This document shows, piece by piece, positions 5,601-6,456 of a DNA stretch of 6,456 nt. A program made the position numbers and the translations under genes. The notes beneath the pieces are model-generated. The model was not told the origin of the DNA, did not search any database, and worked only from the letters and a program-made list of their open reading frames with translations. The DNA comes from Clostridiales bacterium (GTDB lineage: Bacteria > Bacillota > Clostridia > Lachnospirales > WQUN01): the NCBI GenBank assembly GCA_031289625.1, contig JAITPB010000178.1, positions 1 to 6,456 of the forward strand, read 5' to 3'. The stretch's first letter is position 1, and each line of letters opens with the position of its first letter.

Positions 5601-6456
5601 GTGCGATATGGCTATTTTGACGACGAACACTGTGAGTATGTGATTGATAAAGTGAATACACCGGCCCCCTGGACAAACTACATCGGCGTCAACGATATGT
5701 GCGCGGTGCTGAGCCAGACGGCTGGCGGATATGTATTTTACCGAAACCCGCAAAACCATCGGATTACGCGTTTCCGTCCGAACGCGCCCATCGAAATGCC
5801 TGGGCATTTTGTATATCTGAGGGACGATGAAACAGGAGATTATTGGAGCGTTTCCTGGCAGCCCGTGGGCAAAGACTTGGAGAAAGCCAAGTACGTCTGC
5901 CGGCACGGGCTTTCTTATTCCAAATATTTGTGTGATTACGACGGGATCAGCGCCGTGCAGACGATCTTGATTCCGCCGGGCGATCCGGTGGAGCTTTGGG
6001 ATGTCCGCGTCCAAAACGACAGTGGCCGCGAGAGAAAAATCAGCGTTTATTCTTATCTGGAATTTTCCAATCACCACATCGAAATGGATAATCAAAATTT
6101 TCAAATGAGCCTTTATGCCTCCGGGTCGCGTTATGAAAACGGCGTGATCGAATGCGATTTATTTTATGAGCCGGATGCCTTCCAATGGTTTGCGGGAAAT
6201 TTTGAACCGGACGGATTTGATTGTCTGCGCGAATCCTTTTTGGGCGCGTATCACGACGAGCGCAATCCGATCGGCGTGCAAACGGGAAAATGCGCGGGCC
6301 GTTTTGAAAAGGGCGGCAACCATTGCGCGGCGCTGCAAAAAAAACTGGTGTTGGCGCCCGGCGAGGAACGCCGGTTGATTTTTATGCTTGGACAGGGCCG
6401 GGCGGAACAGGCGGCGCCGTTCCGTCAGAAATATACGCCGGAGCAGGTGGATCGGG
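5601..6456 (+). CDS. GH94 glycoside phosphorylase, N-terminal part (3' partial), probably chitobiose-phosphorylase-like
   Basis: The frame stays open from GTG 5601 to the window end, giving 285 residues of a protein usually about 800 long. GH94 enzymes split beta-linked disaccharides with inorganic phosphate, giving a sugar-1-phosphate and a free sugar, in the cytosol and without ATP. The start matches the family opening (MRYGYFDDEHCEYVI, compared with the usual M-K-Y-G-Y-F-D-D). Further motifs are PAPWTNYIG (21-29), TAGGYVFY (40-47), RITRFRPNAP (54-63), DYWSVSWQPV (80-89), RHGLSYSK (101-108) and DNQNFQMS (163-170). These form the N-terminal beta-sandwich; the catalytic (alpha/alpha)6 barrel and its Asp are outside the window. 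The motifs FRPNA, DYWSxSWQPV and DNQNxQMS recall, from memory, the N,N'-diacetylchitobiose phosphorylase branch, and nagB next door fits. Cellobiose or another beta-glucoside remains possible. GH94 membership is near certain; the substrate is perhaps 60% sure. No signal peptide is seen. Confidence 0.94.
   Translation, partial: MRYGYFDDEHCEYVIDKVNTPAPWTNYIGVNDMCAVLSQTAGGYVFYRNPQNHRITRFRPNAPIEMPGHFVYLRDDETGDYWSVSWQPVGKDLEKAKYVCRHGLSYSKYLCDYDGISAVQTILIPPGDPVELWDVRVQNDSGRERKISVYSYLEFSNHHIEMDNQNFQMSLYASGSRYENGVIECDLFYEPDAFQWFAGNFEPDGFDCLRESFLGAYHDERNPIGVQTGKCAGRFEKGGNHCAALQKKLVLAPGEERRLIFMLGQGRAEQAAPFRQKYTPEQVDR

Noticed and set aside
5575..5643. Possible 22-codon peptide starting at the ATG next to the nagB stop
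   Set aside because: It is very short, has no ribosome site of its own at a good distance, and overlaps the GH94 start in another frame. GTG 5601 explains the region better.
5523..6104. Antisense open frame (193 codons) opposite the GH94 gene
   Set aside because: The + strand frame from 5601 has clear GH94 motifs and stays open to the edge. The antisense product shows no family features.
1..6456. Mobile element, CRISPR array or defence system
   Set aside because: No terminal repeats, transposase or integrase signatures, regularly spaced repeats or known defence domains were seen on either strand.

Overview
The window looks like a piece of a Bacillota chromosome, most likely an anaerobic Clostridia-type or Negativicutes-type organism. 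The evidence is the relA - hemZ - hisS order, the presence of HemZ (a radical-SAM heme-pathway enzyme typical of Firmicutes), a YesN-type response regulator and a short Bacillus-type NagB. The genus cannot be read from the sequence alone. All six genes lie on the + strand and are tightly packed (gaps of 0, -7, about 39-48, 3 and 26 nt). There is no gene-free stretch over 300 bases, and no RNA gene, CRISPR array, insertion sequence or integration site was seen.

Left half (1-4002), housekeeping: the C-terminal 411 residues of a RelA/SpoT-family (p)ppGpp synthetase (end of the synthetase domain, TGS, helical, Cys-rich and ACT domains) run in from outside the window. They are followed with no gap by hemZ, a radical-SAM coproporphyrinogen III dehydrogenase-like protein. 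hemZ overlaps hisS (histidyl-tRNA synthetase) by 7 nt. The dtd gene often found between relA and hemZ is absent, and so is the aspS gene that often follows hisS.

Right half (4003-6456), amino-sugar and disaccharide use: directly after hisS the content switches to a YesN-like response regulator (receiver plus AraC DNA-binding domain), nagB (glucosamine-6-phosphate deaminase), and the first 285 codons of a GH94 glycoside phosphorylase that runs off the right edge. The N-terminal motifs of the GH94 protein resemble, from memory, the N,N'-diacetylchitobiose phosphorylase branch more than classical cellobiose phosphorylase. Next to nagB this suggests phosphorolytic breakdown of chitin disaccharide, feeding GlcNAc through GlcNAc-6-P and GlcN-6-P into fructose-6-P, under control of the regulator. 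This pathway is an inference: the transporter, kinase, NagA and the partner histidine kinase are not in view.

The points most worth a second look are the start of the response regulator, where the best-placed initiation codon appears to be ATC rather than ATG; the metabolic module joined to the hisS operon; a His/Asp-rich, palindrome-rich insert inside hemZ; and an 8-bp hairpin just before the hisS ribosome binding site. No wholly new system is evident; the individual families are known.
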